From positions 140,356,983 through 140,420,982 of the forward strand of contig CM066319.1 in NCBI GenBank assembly GCA_033807775.1: 64,000 bases of DNA. Reading direction: 5' to 3'. Under the pieces are notes generated by a model. The model saw only the letters and a list, made by a program, of their open reading frames with translations, ran no database searches and had not been told where the DNA came from. The translations under genes and the position numbers were made by a program. Every line of letters begins with the position of its first letter. The stretch's first letter is position 1. Source of the DNA: Saussurea involucrata (lineage: Eukaryota > Streptophyta > Magnoliopsida > Asterales > Asteraceae). Of the stretch, positions 52,521-63,857 are shown one piece after another.

Positions 52521-53657
52521 CTGCAATACAAAGGAAGATTAGTTTTGCTTGGGTACCCACTTCACCATGTATACGCGTTTGTCAGTGGAAGTAGTTGGAA
52601 TGGGTTCAGCAGTCTTCGCAGCATTTGAAGATTCAGCTTTGTCTTTCTTCACTTTGGTCAATTTCTTGACCTCAGCGGTAGGAGTCACCTTGACCTGAAT
52701 TGCAACTGGTTTGGTCTTCTTGGGTGCTATCTTCACCTTAGCTATCTTATCAGCTTTGGTGGCTGTGGGACACTTACTTGCAATATGATCGGTAAGTCCA
52801 CAGTGATAACATTTCCTATAACTAAAATTAGTTCTAGGACCACTTGAGTGCTGAGCTTTTAATTTGGAATTAGAAGTGCCAGCACCAAGTACACTATTGG
52901 TTTTTGAAATAGGACGAACATTCAGTTCTTCAGATTTCTTACCAAGGATATCTACTCTGAGTCTAGGAGTAGGTCGCTGAACTGATCCAGAGGTCTGATT
53001 TCTAGAACCAGATGAATGAATCACTAAGGCTTTGGAAGTATTCAGCTTAGGTACTAAGGTACCCTTCTGAGGATTTTGATAAATAACAATTCCTTTACCT
53101 TTGTCTTTAGAGACAGAGGTAGGTTTTGAATAAACCATTTTCTCCTTACCTTTTGAGGAGGTAGGAGTTTCCTCAGGGATTGGTGTAACCGACGAGGAGT
53201 ACTGAGATGAAGAAGTGTCAACTACTGAGGATACGAACGTTCCAAATTTAAGCATTGAACGTTCAGTGGTTGGTATTGGAGTATCATATTTATAACCCAT
53301 ACCACGTTTATCACTCAGAGGAATCTGAGCCTTAATTATCTCAGTGATCTTTGTTGAAGAATTACACCATCCTTCAACAGTAGCTTGTTCGGCTTTTAAT
53401 GCAGCGATAGCTTCCGCTCGTTCGATTTTGACTAGCTGATTTAAATGGACTTGATCTTTAAAATCTTCTTCAAATTTAGAAAGCTTTTCTATTTGAAGGT
53501 GGCAGTTTTTAAGCTTTTCAGCGAGATCAAGATTTTGGTTTTCAACCACAGCTTTGCCGTTCATGGCTTCGTATAAACTTCTAGTCAGCAGTTCGATTTT
53601 ACGGAGACTATCAGCTTCATCAATATTTGCAATATTGGTAAAGAAGGAAGGTGATAC
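52521..53657 (-). other. Putative gag intron / gag C-terminal extension (1137 bp)
   Basis: On the minus strand: ATTCAG/GTATCACC (donor 53657) and TCTTCCTTTGTATTGCAG/GTTAAG (acceptor 52521, a polypyrimidine tract right after the gag stop codon). Unspliced it encodes a gag extension with coiled coil, a zinc knuckle CYHCGLTDHIASKC and VYMVKWVPKQN then stop. Spliced, gag enters pol in frame (IQ/VKKGIWYLDSGC). SIRE-A has exactly the spliced sequence in its DNA. Alternative: deletion between CAGGT direct repeats. Confidence 0.6.
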
Positions 53658-54020
53658 CTGAATGGCAGATGTTGAAGTGGAGGGAATGTCTGAACTTTCT
53701 TCCTCTTCTTCAATCTTGGCCATGAGACATTGATTTGCTTCATCATCTTCAGAATCAGATGATGAGGCTTCTTCATCAGAAGCAGCCCAATCATAGTCAG
53801 CCATCAGGCCTTTTCCTTTCTTCTTAAAGCTTTTCAGCTTTGCATACTTTTCTTTCAGCTTTTGATACCTGTCATCTCTATACCTGGGGTTAGAGGATTC
53901 TTTAGGAAAAGTTGAGATTATCATCCTATCGTTCCATAGATTTAAACTATCTTTGGAGAATTTAGGGGATTGTGCAAAAGAACCATTGTCTATATAATTT
54001 GTGTTTGTGTGGGAGGCCAT
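52539..54020 (-). CDS. SIRE-B gag, internally deleted, with long extension
   Basis: MASHTNTNYIDNGSFAQSPKFSKDSLNLWNDRMI is the usual copia gag start, but it jumps directly to ISTFPKESSNPRYRDDRYQKLKEKYAKL, which in SIRE-A lies after the capsid core and first zinc knuckle. So roughly 390 residues of capsid and the first zinc knuckle are deleted in frame. After the acidic segment comes the extension with coiled coil, Lys-rich linker, a second type of zinc knuckle (CYHCGLTDHIASKC) and the end WVPKQN. It cannot form a normal capsid; any SIRE-B movement would need gag in trans. Confidence 0.85.
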   Translation of the reverse strand: MASHTNTNYIDNGSFAQSPKFSKDSLNLWNDRMIISTFPKESSNPRYRDDRYQKLKEKYAKLKSFKKKGKGLMADYDWAASDEEASSSDSEDDEANQCLMAKIEEEEESSDIPSTSTSAIQVSPSFFTNIANIDEADSLRKIELLTRSLYEAMNGKAVVENQNLDLAEKLKNCHLQIEKLSKFEEDFKDQVHLNQLVKIERAEAIAALKAEQATVEGWCNSSTKITEIIKAQIPLSDKRGMGYKYDTPIPTTERSMLKFGTFVSSVVDTSSSQYSSSVTPIPEETPTSSKGKEKMVYSKPTSVSKDKGKGIVIYQNPQKGTLVPKLNTSKALVIHSSGSRNQTSGSVQRPTPRLRVDILGKKSEELNVRPISKTNSVLGAGTSNSKLKAQHSSGPRTNFSYRKCYHCGLTDHIASKCPTATKADKIAKVKIAPKKTKPVAIQVKVTPTAEVKKLTKVKKDKAESSNAAKTAEPIPTTSTDKRVYMVKWVPKQN

Positions 54021-54086
54021 TTTCAGAAAATAGCAAGGAAGAGAAATATCTTAGATTAGATCTTGTTTATGAGATTAAACAAATCT

Positions 54087-54098
54087 GCTCTGATACCA
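54087..54098 (-). other. Primer-binding site of SIRE-B (iMet)
   Basis: The minus strand reads TGGTATCAGAGC two bases inside the LTR end at 54101. Confidence 0.95.
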
Positions 54099-54100
54099 CT

Positions 54101-55079
54101 TGTTGGTCCCGAAAGGCCTATACAAGTTTGTAGAAGAGGGGGGGGGGGGGGGGGGGGGGGTTGAATACAAACACGCTATTTTACTTTTCTAAATTGTTTA
54201 TTGATAAATCATTAACAATTTACAGCTTGTTGCGGAAACAAGATTAAGGATAAACCTAAATCTAAACAAGTTGGAACACTAAGGTTTCTTGCACTAAGAA
54301 AGATATGGAGATTACTAATAAAATCCTATCTTGAGAGAGATTTGAACTTGTCCAGAGTTAGCAAGTTACTTCAAATGAAGTGAGTTCATCTCTTTATATA
54401 CTGCATGCATTTAATGCAATTCAGTATACGCTTTACACGTGTCATCAGCGGATTGGTTGCATGTCATTGACCTTTGTTGACAACCTTAGTAGCCGCATGA
54501 ACGAACAGTGTAGTATCAGAGTGGTTGTACGGTCTCAGATTTTCGGAGGTTCTTTTCTGACATTTCGTACGGTGGCGTGCAAGGGAGGTTAAGACAAAAG
54601 TACTTTGTACGGAGGACTTCATGATCAGCTTTCGTTGATTCATCGATTATCATTTACTATTCAGCGAATGATAAAGTTCAGCGATAGCTGAAGTCTTGTA
54701 CTTGATACTTCACGTTGAGTGGACAAATCTGAGTCTTCGCTGATCCGCATCAGTTCATTAGTAGACTTGTCGCTGGTTCTTGAGCTTGATCTTCGACTTC
54801 AGCGTAGAACCTTTGTTGACGTGAAACTTGTCTTCAGGGATTATAAGTAAACAACTAACTTATCAGCGATCACCATAAGGACTGAACAGACTCAGCGCAT
54901 TATGGTGAACAGTGTTCGCTGAATGTTTAATTTAAAGAGCGAGAGTTCCTATCAGCGGTACTGTAAGATCTTAGTACTTATCAGCGATAGTGAAACTCTG
55001 ATACATATTGTTTACATACAATTTTCACTAAGTATTTAAGAGAGGGTCATTATCAAATCACTGAGGGTTTGGATCAACA
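54101..55079 (-). repeat. 5' LTR of SIRE-B (979 bp)
   Basis: Direct repeat of 42943-43908 with about six substitutions by eye. G tract of 23 at 54138-54160. TATA box on the minus strand at 54400-54393 (TATATAAA). CGCTGA/TCAGCG cluster at about 54660-54980. Open frame 54380-54592, repeated in the partner LTR at 43209-43421, is an LTR shadow. Confidence 0.95.
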
Positions 55080-55084
55080 CCAAC

Positions 55085-55512
55085 CTATTCCCAACTCTGC
55101 AGTAAATCAAATAAAAAACACCTTGTGGTCAAAAGAATCTGTTCCAAGAAACAACAACTTCAAGAAACCAAACCAGGACAGAATGTATGTGAAGACATCT
55201 GGTCCTAAGGTTTTTCAATCTCAAGTGTCATTAAATCAACAGATGTTGAAAAGAAACAGCAATTTGCACCAATCATCATGTTCCATCAATTGCAGTTGCA
55301 TTCAACTTTTGTTAAAGTTGCAAAATCACCTGAATGGTCCTCACTGTATTCTAAATCAGTCATTTCAAAGGAAAATTTCTAAGACTGCTCAGAATACACA
55401 GAGAAAATCCTCTGGCACACCATCACAGAATGGAAAGCCAGCAGGTAAGTTAAACACCCCCAAGCCTAACCAGAAAGGACCCATTATGAAATGGGTACCT
55501 AAAAAGAACTAA
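55085..55512 (+). pseudogene. E2 gag, C-terminal end
   Basis: Resumes after the duplicated ccaac (PIPNSAVNQIKNTLWSKES) and ends GPIMKWVPKKN at a TAA (55510-55512). The end WVPK-x-N is shared with SIRE-B gag (WVPKQN). The stop is followed at once by TCTGTCTTGCAG, an acceptor-like pyrimidine tract at the same place as in SIRE-B. Confidence 0.8.
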
Positions 55513-55524
55513 TCTGTCTTGCAG

Positions 55525-58500
55525 AAGCCTCATGTGCAGATCTGGTATTTAGATTCAGGATGTTCCAGGCATATGACAGGCAATAAGGAGCTGCTGACTT
55601 CATTCAAAGGCAAAATGGGAAGTGCAGTAACCTTTGGAGGAGATGGGCAGGGACAGATTAGAGGTTATGGTGTTTTAAATAATGGTGGTGTTTCAGTTTC
55701 AAAAGTTGCTTATGTTGAAGGTTTAAATCATAATCTTCTCAGCATAAGTCAACTATCTGATCATGGATTCGATGTCAATTTTAAGAAGAAATATTGTTCT
55801 TTGTTACTTTCCGAGTCTGGTCAAGAGCTTTTAAGAGCCGACAGAAAAGGCAATCTATATAAAATGAATTTTAATCCAAATCAAAATTCTACAACAGAAA
55901 AACTCTGTTTAATCTCTTTGAAAAAGGAAGATGCCTGGCTCTGGCATAAAAGATTTGCCCATCTAAATTTCTCAAACCTTGACAAGCTCGTGATGTTGAA
56001 CTTAGTGAAAGGTCTGCCTTCACTTAAATTTGACAAAGACCATCTTTGTTCTGCTTGTGAGTTGGGTAAGCTAAAAAAAGCTTCACACAAAATAAAGAGT
56101 GATCACAATTGCCCCAGACCTTTGCATATGCTTCATGTGGATCTTTGTGGTCCAATCTCTGTGCAAAGTCTGTCTGGTAAAAAGTATATTCTTGTTCTTA
56201 TAGATGAATTTTCTGGATATACTTGGATTGAGTTCATCAGAGCTAAATCTGATGTCCTAGAAATTCTGATAAGTTTGTTGAAGAGGATACAGGTTCTGTT
56301 AGGTCTTAAAGTCCAAAAGTTGAGAACTGATAATGGGACAGAGTTTAAGAATGCCAGAATTGATGTCTGCCTATAAGAGGAAGGAATCTCCCAGAACTTC
56401 TGAGCTGCCAGAACTCCCCAACAGAATGGTGTTGTGGAGAGAAAGAACAGAACTCTGGTAGAAGCCGCCAGAACTATGTTGGCAGGTTCTATCCTTCCTA
56501 TCAACTTCTGGGCAGAGGCAGTCTCAACAGCCTGTTTTACCCAAAACAGAGCTGTAATTGTGAAAAGATTCAAGAAGACTCCCAATGAACTCATCAATAA
56601 CCGAAGGCCGAATGTGAAATATTTTCATGTTTTTGGCTGCAAATGCTACATCTTGAATGACAGAGATCAACTGGGCAAGTTTGATAAGAAGGCTGACGAA
56701 GGAATCTTTATTGGTTATTCCTTAACCTCTAAAGCCTACAGAGTCTACAATACAAGAACCAGAGTCATTCAAGAGAGCATAAATGTGTCCTTTAATGAAA
56801 ATACATCAAGTTCCTCTGATTGCAAATCACCAGAGGGGACACATACAAAAGAGAAGCCTAGTTCCTCAAAGTCAAGGGAAGAAGATATCAATTTGATATT
56901 CAACGATTTCTTCGATGATGATGATTCCTCTATCAACATCACCAGAGGCAATCAAACTCAGAACTCTGCTGAACAGAATCTAACAGGTACAACTCTTACA
57001 GGTCCCTCCAATTCTTCACCATCTACTTCTCTGTCTACAGGTGTAATTCAGAGAAATGAGGGACCACAATCAGATGTAAGAGAACCTGAGCAAGAGCCAT
57101 CATCACCCCTTCTGACTCACATTGGGAGAAGTTCCCTGTTTGAAAGCTCACCCTCGCAGAGCCCTGTTGGTACATCACAGAGCAATGAGGCCACTCTCCC
57201 GAGCAGTGTGCCACAGATCCCTGGTACCAATCCTCAGAGCTCTGATGCTGAAATGCGTCTTTTCCCATCAGAAGAACAGACTCCACCTATTGTCCATGCT
57301 CTAATGACCAGATGGACAAAGGATCATCCTCATTATCAGATTATAGGTGCTGCTGAAGATGGTGTAAAGACAAGATCGACAACAATCAATGAGGCTTTCT
57401 TTGTTAATTTTCTAAGTATGATTGAGCCGAAAAAGATCTCTGAAGCCCTGGAAGACCCAAACTGGATTGAAGCCAGGCAAGAAGAGCTTCTGGAGTTTGA
57501 AAGAAATAAAGTTTGGTCCTTGGTTCCACTTCCTGAAAACAAAGCTGCCATTGGAACCAAGTGGGTATTCAGAAACAAAAAGGATAAGGATGGCATTATC
57601 ATCAGAAACAAAGCTCGGCTGGTTGCAAAGGGATATTGCCAAGAAGAAGGTATTGATTACAATGAAACCTTTGCACCTGTGGCTAGGCTAGAAGCTATCA
57701 GAATCTTCTTAGCCTATGCTGCCCATAAAGGTTTCAAGGTCTATCAAATGGATGTGAAATCTGCCTTTCTAAATGGCAAACTCCAAGAAGAAGTCTATGT
57801 CTAGCAACCACCAGGTTTTGAAAGCCCAAAGTTTCCAGACCACATATACAAGCTAGATAAAGCTATGTATGGCCTTAAACAAGCTCCCAGAGCCTGGTAT
57901 GAAACTCTGTCAAACTTTCTGTTGACTAACCATTTCGAGAAAGGTATTGTCGATACAACTTTATTCTTTAGGATGTATAAGAATGACATTCTTCTGGTAC
58001 AGATATATGTTGATGACATTATCTTTGGGTCTACAAGGCAGGAATACTGTGACAGGTTTGAGGATTTGATGAAAAGTGAATTTAAAATGAGCATGATGGG
58101 AGAACTTTCTTTCTTCCTTGGTTTACAAGTTAAACAATCTATCATAGGCACTTTTATAAGTCAATCAAAATACATCTCTGATATTTTGAAAAAGTATAAG
58201 CTCAATAATTCAAATCCCATGAAAACTCCTATTGCCACTGGAGTTAAACTTGACTCTGACCCTCAAGGTCAATCTGTGGATGTCAAGAACTACAAAGGCA
58301 TGATAGGGTCACTTCTGTATTTAACTGCAAGCAGACCTGTTATAATATTTGCTACCTGTCTGTGTGCCAAATTTCAAGCAAATCCTAAAGAATCCCATTT
58401 GTCTGCTGTCAAACGAATCTTTAAATATCTCAAAGGTACTCAATTTTTGGGTCTCTGGTATCCTCTTAATTCTGGTTTCGAGCTTGTAGCATATACAGAT

Positions 58501-58953
58501 TCAGATTATGGAGGATGCAGGAATGACAGAAAGAGTACTTCTGGTAGCTGTCAATTGCATGGAGATAAATTAGTCAGCTGGACATCCAAGAATCAGAATT
58601 GCGTATCAACTTCTATAGAAGAAGCATAATATGTTGCTGCTGCTAGTTGTTGCTCTCAAGTGATCTGGATGAAGACACAGCTCAAGGACTATGGCCTAGA
58701 GTACAACAAAGTCCCAATTATGTGTGACTCCAAGAGTGCAATAGCAATTACAGCTAATCCAGTTCAGCACTCAAAGACAAAACATATCGACATAAGGTAC
58801 CATTTTATAAAAGATCATGTTGAAAAAGGGACGATTGAAATGTACTTCGTTTCAACCGACTTCCAACTTACTGACCTGTTCACAAAAGCCCTTAATGAAA
58901 GGAGATTTAACTTCTTAATCAGCAAGATGGGTATGCTGAACATGTCCTCCTAA
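55525..58953 (+). pseudogene. E2 pol: protease, integrase, RT, RNase H
   Basis: One frame: protease (VQIWYLDSGCSRHMTGN), pre-integrase (LWHKRFAHLN, LCSACELGK), integrase (LHVDLCGPI, TDNGTEFKN, VERKNRTLVEAARTM), RT (MDVKSAFLNG, YGLKQAPRAW, YVDDIIFGS), RNase H (YTDSDYGGC, AASCCSQVIWM, CDSKSAIAI) and FTKALNERRFNFLISKMGMLNMSS. Stops at 56374-56376, 56401-56403 (both in integrase between the second Asp and the Glu), 57802-57804 and 58627-58629 (inside the RNase H catalytic AEAEY motif). Inactive. Related to SIRE-A/B but clearly a different family. Confidence 0.93.
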
Positions 58954-59949
58954 CTCAGTTTAAAATTCACTAGAGCTTCTGATGATCATACCAGAGCTCT
59001 GTCAAAATAGTTGGGTAGGATAGTTCACCAGAGCCTCTGATGTTTTCACCAGAGCTCTGCAAGCATACTTTTTCAATATTTTCTTCTGTGAATTTCATAG
59101 TTGTATATACTTTATTTTCTCTTTGTACGTATTCTTTTATCTTTCAAAAAAAAGATGAAAAGAAAAATCTGTCAAAATAAGCCCATCTCTTTAGGGGGAG
59201 CTTAAGAGGAGAATAACCATGGTTTTAGGGGGAGCAAGTCAAAACAATTTCAAATCTAATTTGACTTTGCTCATTGAACAAGAAAGAAAACCTTGTTAAG
59301 GAAGGGAAAACCTGGTCTGATGAAAACATCTTTTGATAATGTCAAGAACTTACTAGAACTCTGACATTTCACTAGAGCCTCTGATGACTTTTCACCAGAA
59401 CTCTGTGAAATCTTTGTTAGTTCTGCTCTCGTTCTTTGACTACTTTCACATCAGATACATGATTTGTAAATGATTTTTGGGTAAAGGTGAAACATCTTGG
59501 GTTACTTGAAAAGAATGAACAAGGTCACTCAACAGAGGCAAAATTGTGCTGAATTCCACCAGAGCTCTGTCAATTTTCTGCCACGTCATCAGAAGTGCTG
59601 TCATCAGAGATGCAGGTTATTCTTTGAGCGTCAACCACTTTTCACCCACATATCTCTAACCGTGACGGTTCCATCGCCAGAAAACTGTCAGACCCAAATC
59701 CATGTGGCATTCTCTGATTGAGAAACCAACCGTTAGCTGTTTCCACGTTCTACTGTTGAGGTCGCTCCACTATCAGACACTCGAGTGCCTACATTACCTA
59801 CGATGGTTGTCCAGCCATACGTTTCGAGTATAAATACCCATTCCCATGACCCATTTCATTTCTTACGCTTTCTGAATATTCAAACCTTCAAACCTTCCCT
59901 CCTTTGTTCAAAACCTCTTGAGTTCTTCAAAACCCTAGAACCTGCAACA
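58954..59949 (+). other. E2 spacer between pol and extra ORF, with promoter
   Basis: No protein. Rich in CCAGAGCTCTG-type words (58972-59075, 59350-59400, 59558-59572) and GGGGGAGC runs. Toward the end it becomes promoter-like, with the TATA box at 59829 and a pyrimidine-rich leader up to ATG 59950. Confidence 0.7.
59829..59836 (+). promoter_or_regulatory. Internal TATA box before E2 extra ORF
   Basis: TATAAATA in CGAGTATAAATACCC, 114 bp before the ATG at 59950, which has a good plant start context (AACAATGG). Independent of the LTR promoter (39523). Confidence 0.65.
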
Positions 59950-62900
59950 ATGGACGAACGCGCAGACTCAGCAGAATCAAGCCGTATAGTACCTGTAGAT
60001 CAAATCGTAATCCTACCTTACGATTTTGTAGAAAAGAACTACCGTTTCGACGCTAATCCAGCCAACTATTTGCCCGTTTATCATGTGTTTGTAGCGTTTT
60101 TCAGAAACTCAGAAATCTTCCGAGCCCTCACAATGTTCGATGATGATCTTCAAGAACTTTATGACCAACAATGGTGGACTACATGTCAGTTTATTCCAGA
60201 AAGAAAAGGGATCATAGGAAACGTTGATTATGGAAGACATGGAGGAGCATGAACAGTACGCATTCGTGACAAGACTCTCAGAAGAATTTTCGGGATGCAG
60301 ACCACAAGACAGTTGGGTATTCCTACTTATGAAAAACCCCCAAAGGTTCGTGTTCTTCTTGACTTCATGCGTTTCTTGGGCTACAACAACACCCTGAACA
60401 AGATTGGAGAGTTCAGAAGAGGAAACTTACCCCCAGTGTGGAATTTCATGTTTTCCACACTCAACAGAACCCTAACATGTAAAAGTGGTAGCCAAGACCA
60501 AGCTAGCACTGAAATCCTTCAGATTATGTATGGGTTATACTTCAAAAGGAATTTCGACTATGCCAAAATCCTCTACAAAGACCTTATGTCTGCCGTAAAT
60601 ACAAAGACGACAACTATAGCAAAAGGAGGTGTTGTAGGAGTCCACAGGAATCTGAAGCACATCAGATATCCAAGGTTTATAAGCCTCGTCATCAGAGAAG
60701 CATTCCCAACCTTGGAACTTACTCAACAGGGAAATCCAACTACTGTTTGGGTAATGTCCAGATTCTCTCCAACAACCACAGGTGAGTATCCCAACACCAG
60801 AAGGGTACCACGAACCATGTTGTCTCTAATAGCACCAACCCACATATCTCTACGGAACTATAGACATGTTGCTCAACCTCAAGAACCTGAGGTGAGATCC
60901 CCAGCATACTTAGGTCTTGAGCCCTCGTTAGAGTCTGTGAGTGAGATAAGAGAAGAGGCAGAAGTTCAAAGACCAGAGGTAAGAGTACCTGAAGTGGGGT
61001 CTTCCTTTGCCCATGTAGTGGAGGAGGAAGTAGTGGACAGAGCATCCCCTTTGGAGGCTATCCAAGAGGAAGTTTGGGAAACTGCAGAGGAGATGGCAGA
61101 AAGTTCGTCCTCCTCTGGCAGTAGTGAGGAAAGGGAGAGTGAGGGAGAATCTGAGTCTTCTGAATCCCTAAGAGACGAGGGAAATGTGAGATTAGAAGAA
61201 GATGTTCAATTAATGAAAACACATGTGCGTTTCCCTAGCCCAACTCCCAGTGCTACCACACAACCTATCCCTGGTGATCAAGACCAGAGGGATATTGAAT
61301 CAGGGGTGCACACCTCGAACCCAAACCAGCTTGAACCACCAGAGGCAACTCTTCATGCCTCTGGTATGCACGAAACCAGGGAATCCATTTTTAGTATAGA
61401 TGTCCCATCGCCCTAGGACATCAATAGGTCACCTACACACGCTGAAGCCTCTGTGGCTTGCATAGATTTGACACAAACTAGCCCTGTGATCTTTAGAATC
61501 TCACGTAGGCTCTGTCCAACTCAGGGACAGTGGTTTGACCTAGTTGCACAATGGAAGACCTGTCTTGATCACATATCTGCTCAACACATCAGATTTCCTT
61601 CTCCAGAACCTGAGCTGGAAGAGGAACATCCGATCAGAACACCCAGAGATGTATCCCCTGAAAAGGAACATCAAGGATCGGTAGGAAGTCCTCCAAGAGC
61701 CAACCTAAAAACAACTCTTGATGGAGGTGCCTCTGAGCTCGAGGCTGACTTGGATCCATCTGTTGGAACCAAGGTTACCACCGCTGAAATTGTCACCAGA
61801 TTAGAGCTCCAAAGCTTCTGTGATAGTATCAGCAACTCCTTGAATGAGTATAAACTTGTCAATGAGAAAAAAGAGGAGCTGATCCGTCAGGAAAATGTTT
61901 CTTTGAAGTCTGAGCTGCAAAAGGTCACTAGAAAATATGCAAAGACTTCACAAAAATTTGTTGATTCGGAAAGGGTCAGCGCAGAGGAGACTACAAAGTT
62001 GACAACAGAGCTCGCTGAACTGAAGAGAACCATGGCAAAAAACCATACCGCAGCGATGAACAGAACTCTGCCCATGCCTTCTATTATCTTATCAGACTCC
62101 AACGTCAGAACGTTGACAAAGTTAATCAATACCTCTGTCAAAAATGCTATTAAAGAGGCCATGACACCAGAGGCACCCGCACCATTTCCCAACAACCAGC
62201 CTATCGACAGAGCTTACATGCATGGGTTCAGCAAATCTGTCTTGAGCCAAATGATGACCGTATCCTTCAAATTTGTGATGAAAGCTCAAGCGACATAACG
62301 TCATGTCCAATCATCACTTGACTCTCACAAATTTAATTTGAGAGTCAAGTTGATGAAATGAGAACTGCTGCTACAGAAGTGGAAGATGCACTCAAGAAAG
62401 TTGTTGATATCTTCACAGATGCCATTGTTCAAGCCGGTTCAAGAAAAAGGCCTGCAGAAGAGACCCCAGAAGGTGAACCTTCAAGGAAGAAGGGAAAGTT
62501 TGTTACCCCGGACTCCCCTATTGTTACGAAACTCTCTGACGAAGATGATGATGATAATGATAATGATGAAGATGACAACCAGAAAGGTGCCCCAAGGCCT
62601 TCTAAGAGACCAGAAGGAGAGTCCTCAGAGCAACAAAAGGGGGAGACAGAGAAAGAAAAGGAGACAGAGAAAGAGCAAGAGACAGAAAAAGGGAAAGAGA
62701 CAGAGGTCGAGACAGAGGCCGAGATAGAAAAAGAAACACAAGGAGAGATGGAGACAGAGGAAACTCCAACAGAGACAGGGATGATGGTTGTGTTTGAGGA
62801 ATTCGACTACATATTAAAAGATAGAACGATCAAAGCACCAGAAGCGTCGACATCTCAACCACCAGTGGTCATCATTCTTGACACTCCTCCCCAATCCCCA

Positions 62901-63857
62901 AGGACTAAACCAGAGAGAACAGAACCATTCTCTGCTGACGAACAAATGAACCAAAATCAAACATAAACCTCACAAGAGCCTGAAAGCCTAGCTGACTTCC
63001 TAATGGCTGACACTCACGATGATCAGAACCCGCCTCAAAACCTACCAGAGCAGACCCCTGAAGCTCGACACTTAGAGAAACCTGCAATCGAAAAGGTTTT
63101 CTCATATCTCTATGCTGACAGAGATATCATTCCAGTGAGTGCCGTACCCAACAACCCATACCTAAACCCGATCAGAGCCAATAAACTTACGGATCAACGA
63201 CGAAGGTTCATCTCCACCAAATCTCATCTGAACAAAGCCATAGATTCTTCTTTTTCAATCAACAGAATTCTGAAGATAGAAGCGAAGAAGTTTTCCCATG
63301 ACAGAGTTCTGTACCATGTCTATACAGTGGAGTCAGAAGACAAGAAGATAGAAAGTTTCAACGACAACGATCTTGTTCTTCTGAATCCCTACGACCTGAT
63401 AACTCTTCATCCCTACTGTAACAACTTCATCGACAGATACAGAGGCACATGAACTTCCATGAGAGAAATTCAGCTTGGTATGCAGAAGAACGTCAACCTT
63501 AGAACGCAAACTGACTTTCAGCTTGGCATGGAATTTGAAGTTGAGAAACTGGCGATTGGTCCTCCTAATGAGAGTCTTGAGAGTCTTGATCATCACAGAA
63601 CAGGAACTGTTGTTGGAGATCCAACAATACTTATCTGCCGACAGAAGGGCATCAAGAAATCAATAAGATCAGAAGAAGCCCACAAGTACTCAAGTGAATC
63701 GCTGCAGTATCTCATAAGAATAATCTTGGATCTTCCAAGAGAAAAGTGCCCTGAAGAAGCTCTAAAGAGCTACATCAACCAGATAGACCTCATGTTAGAA
63801 TTCAGAGAACTGATCAGAAGATTTGACAGAATTCTAAGAGGAAACTATTATGCTTAG
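59950..63857 (+). pseudogene. E2 extra (env-position) ORF, broken
   Basis: From MDERADSAESSRIVPVDQIV an N-terminal domain of about 270 residues (KPPKVRVLLDFMRFLGY... VWNFMFSTLNRTLTCKSGSQDQASTEIL) matches the SIRE-A/B domain in pattern. Then a Glu/Ser-rich acidic region, a coiled coil (61800-62040), a bipartite basic cluster (KRPAEETPEGEPSRKKGK, 62448-62501), a TEKEKE repeat, and the E2 C-terminus GNYYA. In-frame stops at 60250, 61414, 62296, 62964 and 63450, and a frameshift near 62300-62358. No signal peptide or membrane helix. Function unknown. Confidence 0.82.
62318..62349. repeat. Perfect 11-bp inverted repeat
   Basis: CTTGACTCTCA and TGAGAGTCAAG with a 10-base spacer, at the point where the extra ORF changes frame. 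It may be a small inverted duplication that caused the frameshift. Confidence 0.8.

Larger units (their letters stand above)
42943..55079 (-). mobile_element. SIRE-B: full-length SIRE/Maximus-like Ty1-copia element
   Basis: 12,137 bp with exact duplicate ccaac (42938-42942 and 55080-55084). Minus-strand order: 5' LTR (55079-54101), PBS, gag, pol, spacer with TATA box and leader intron, extra ORF in two parts, PPT (43920-43909), 3' LTR (43908-42943). The LTRs differ by eye at about six positions plus G-tract length, so it is young. Coding sequence is largely open: one frameshift in RT and a deletion inside gag are the damage seen. Confidence 0.95.
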
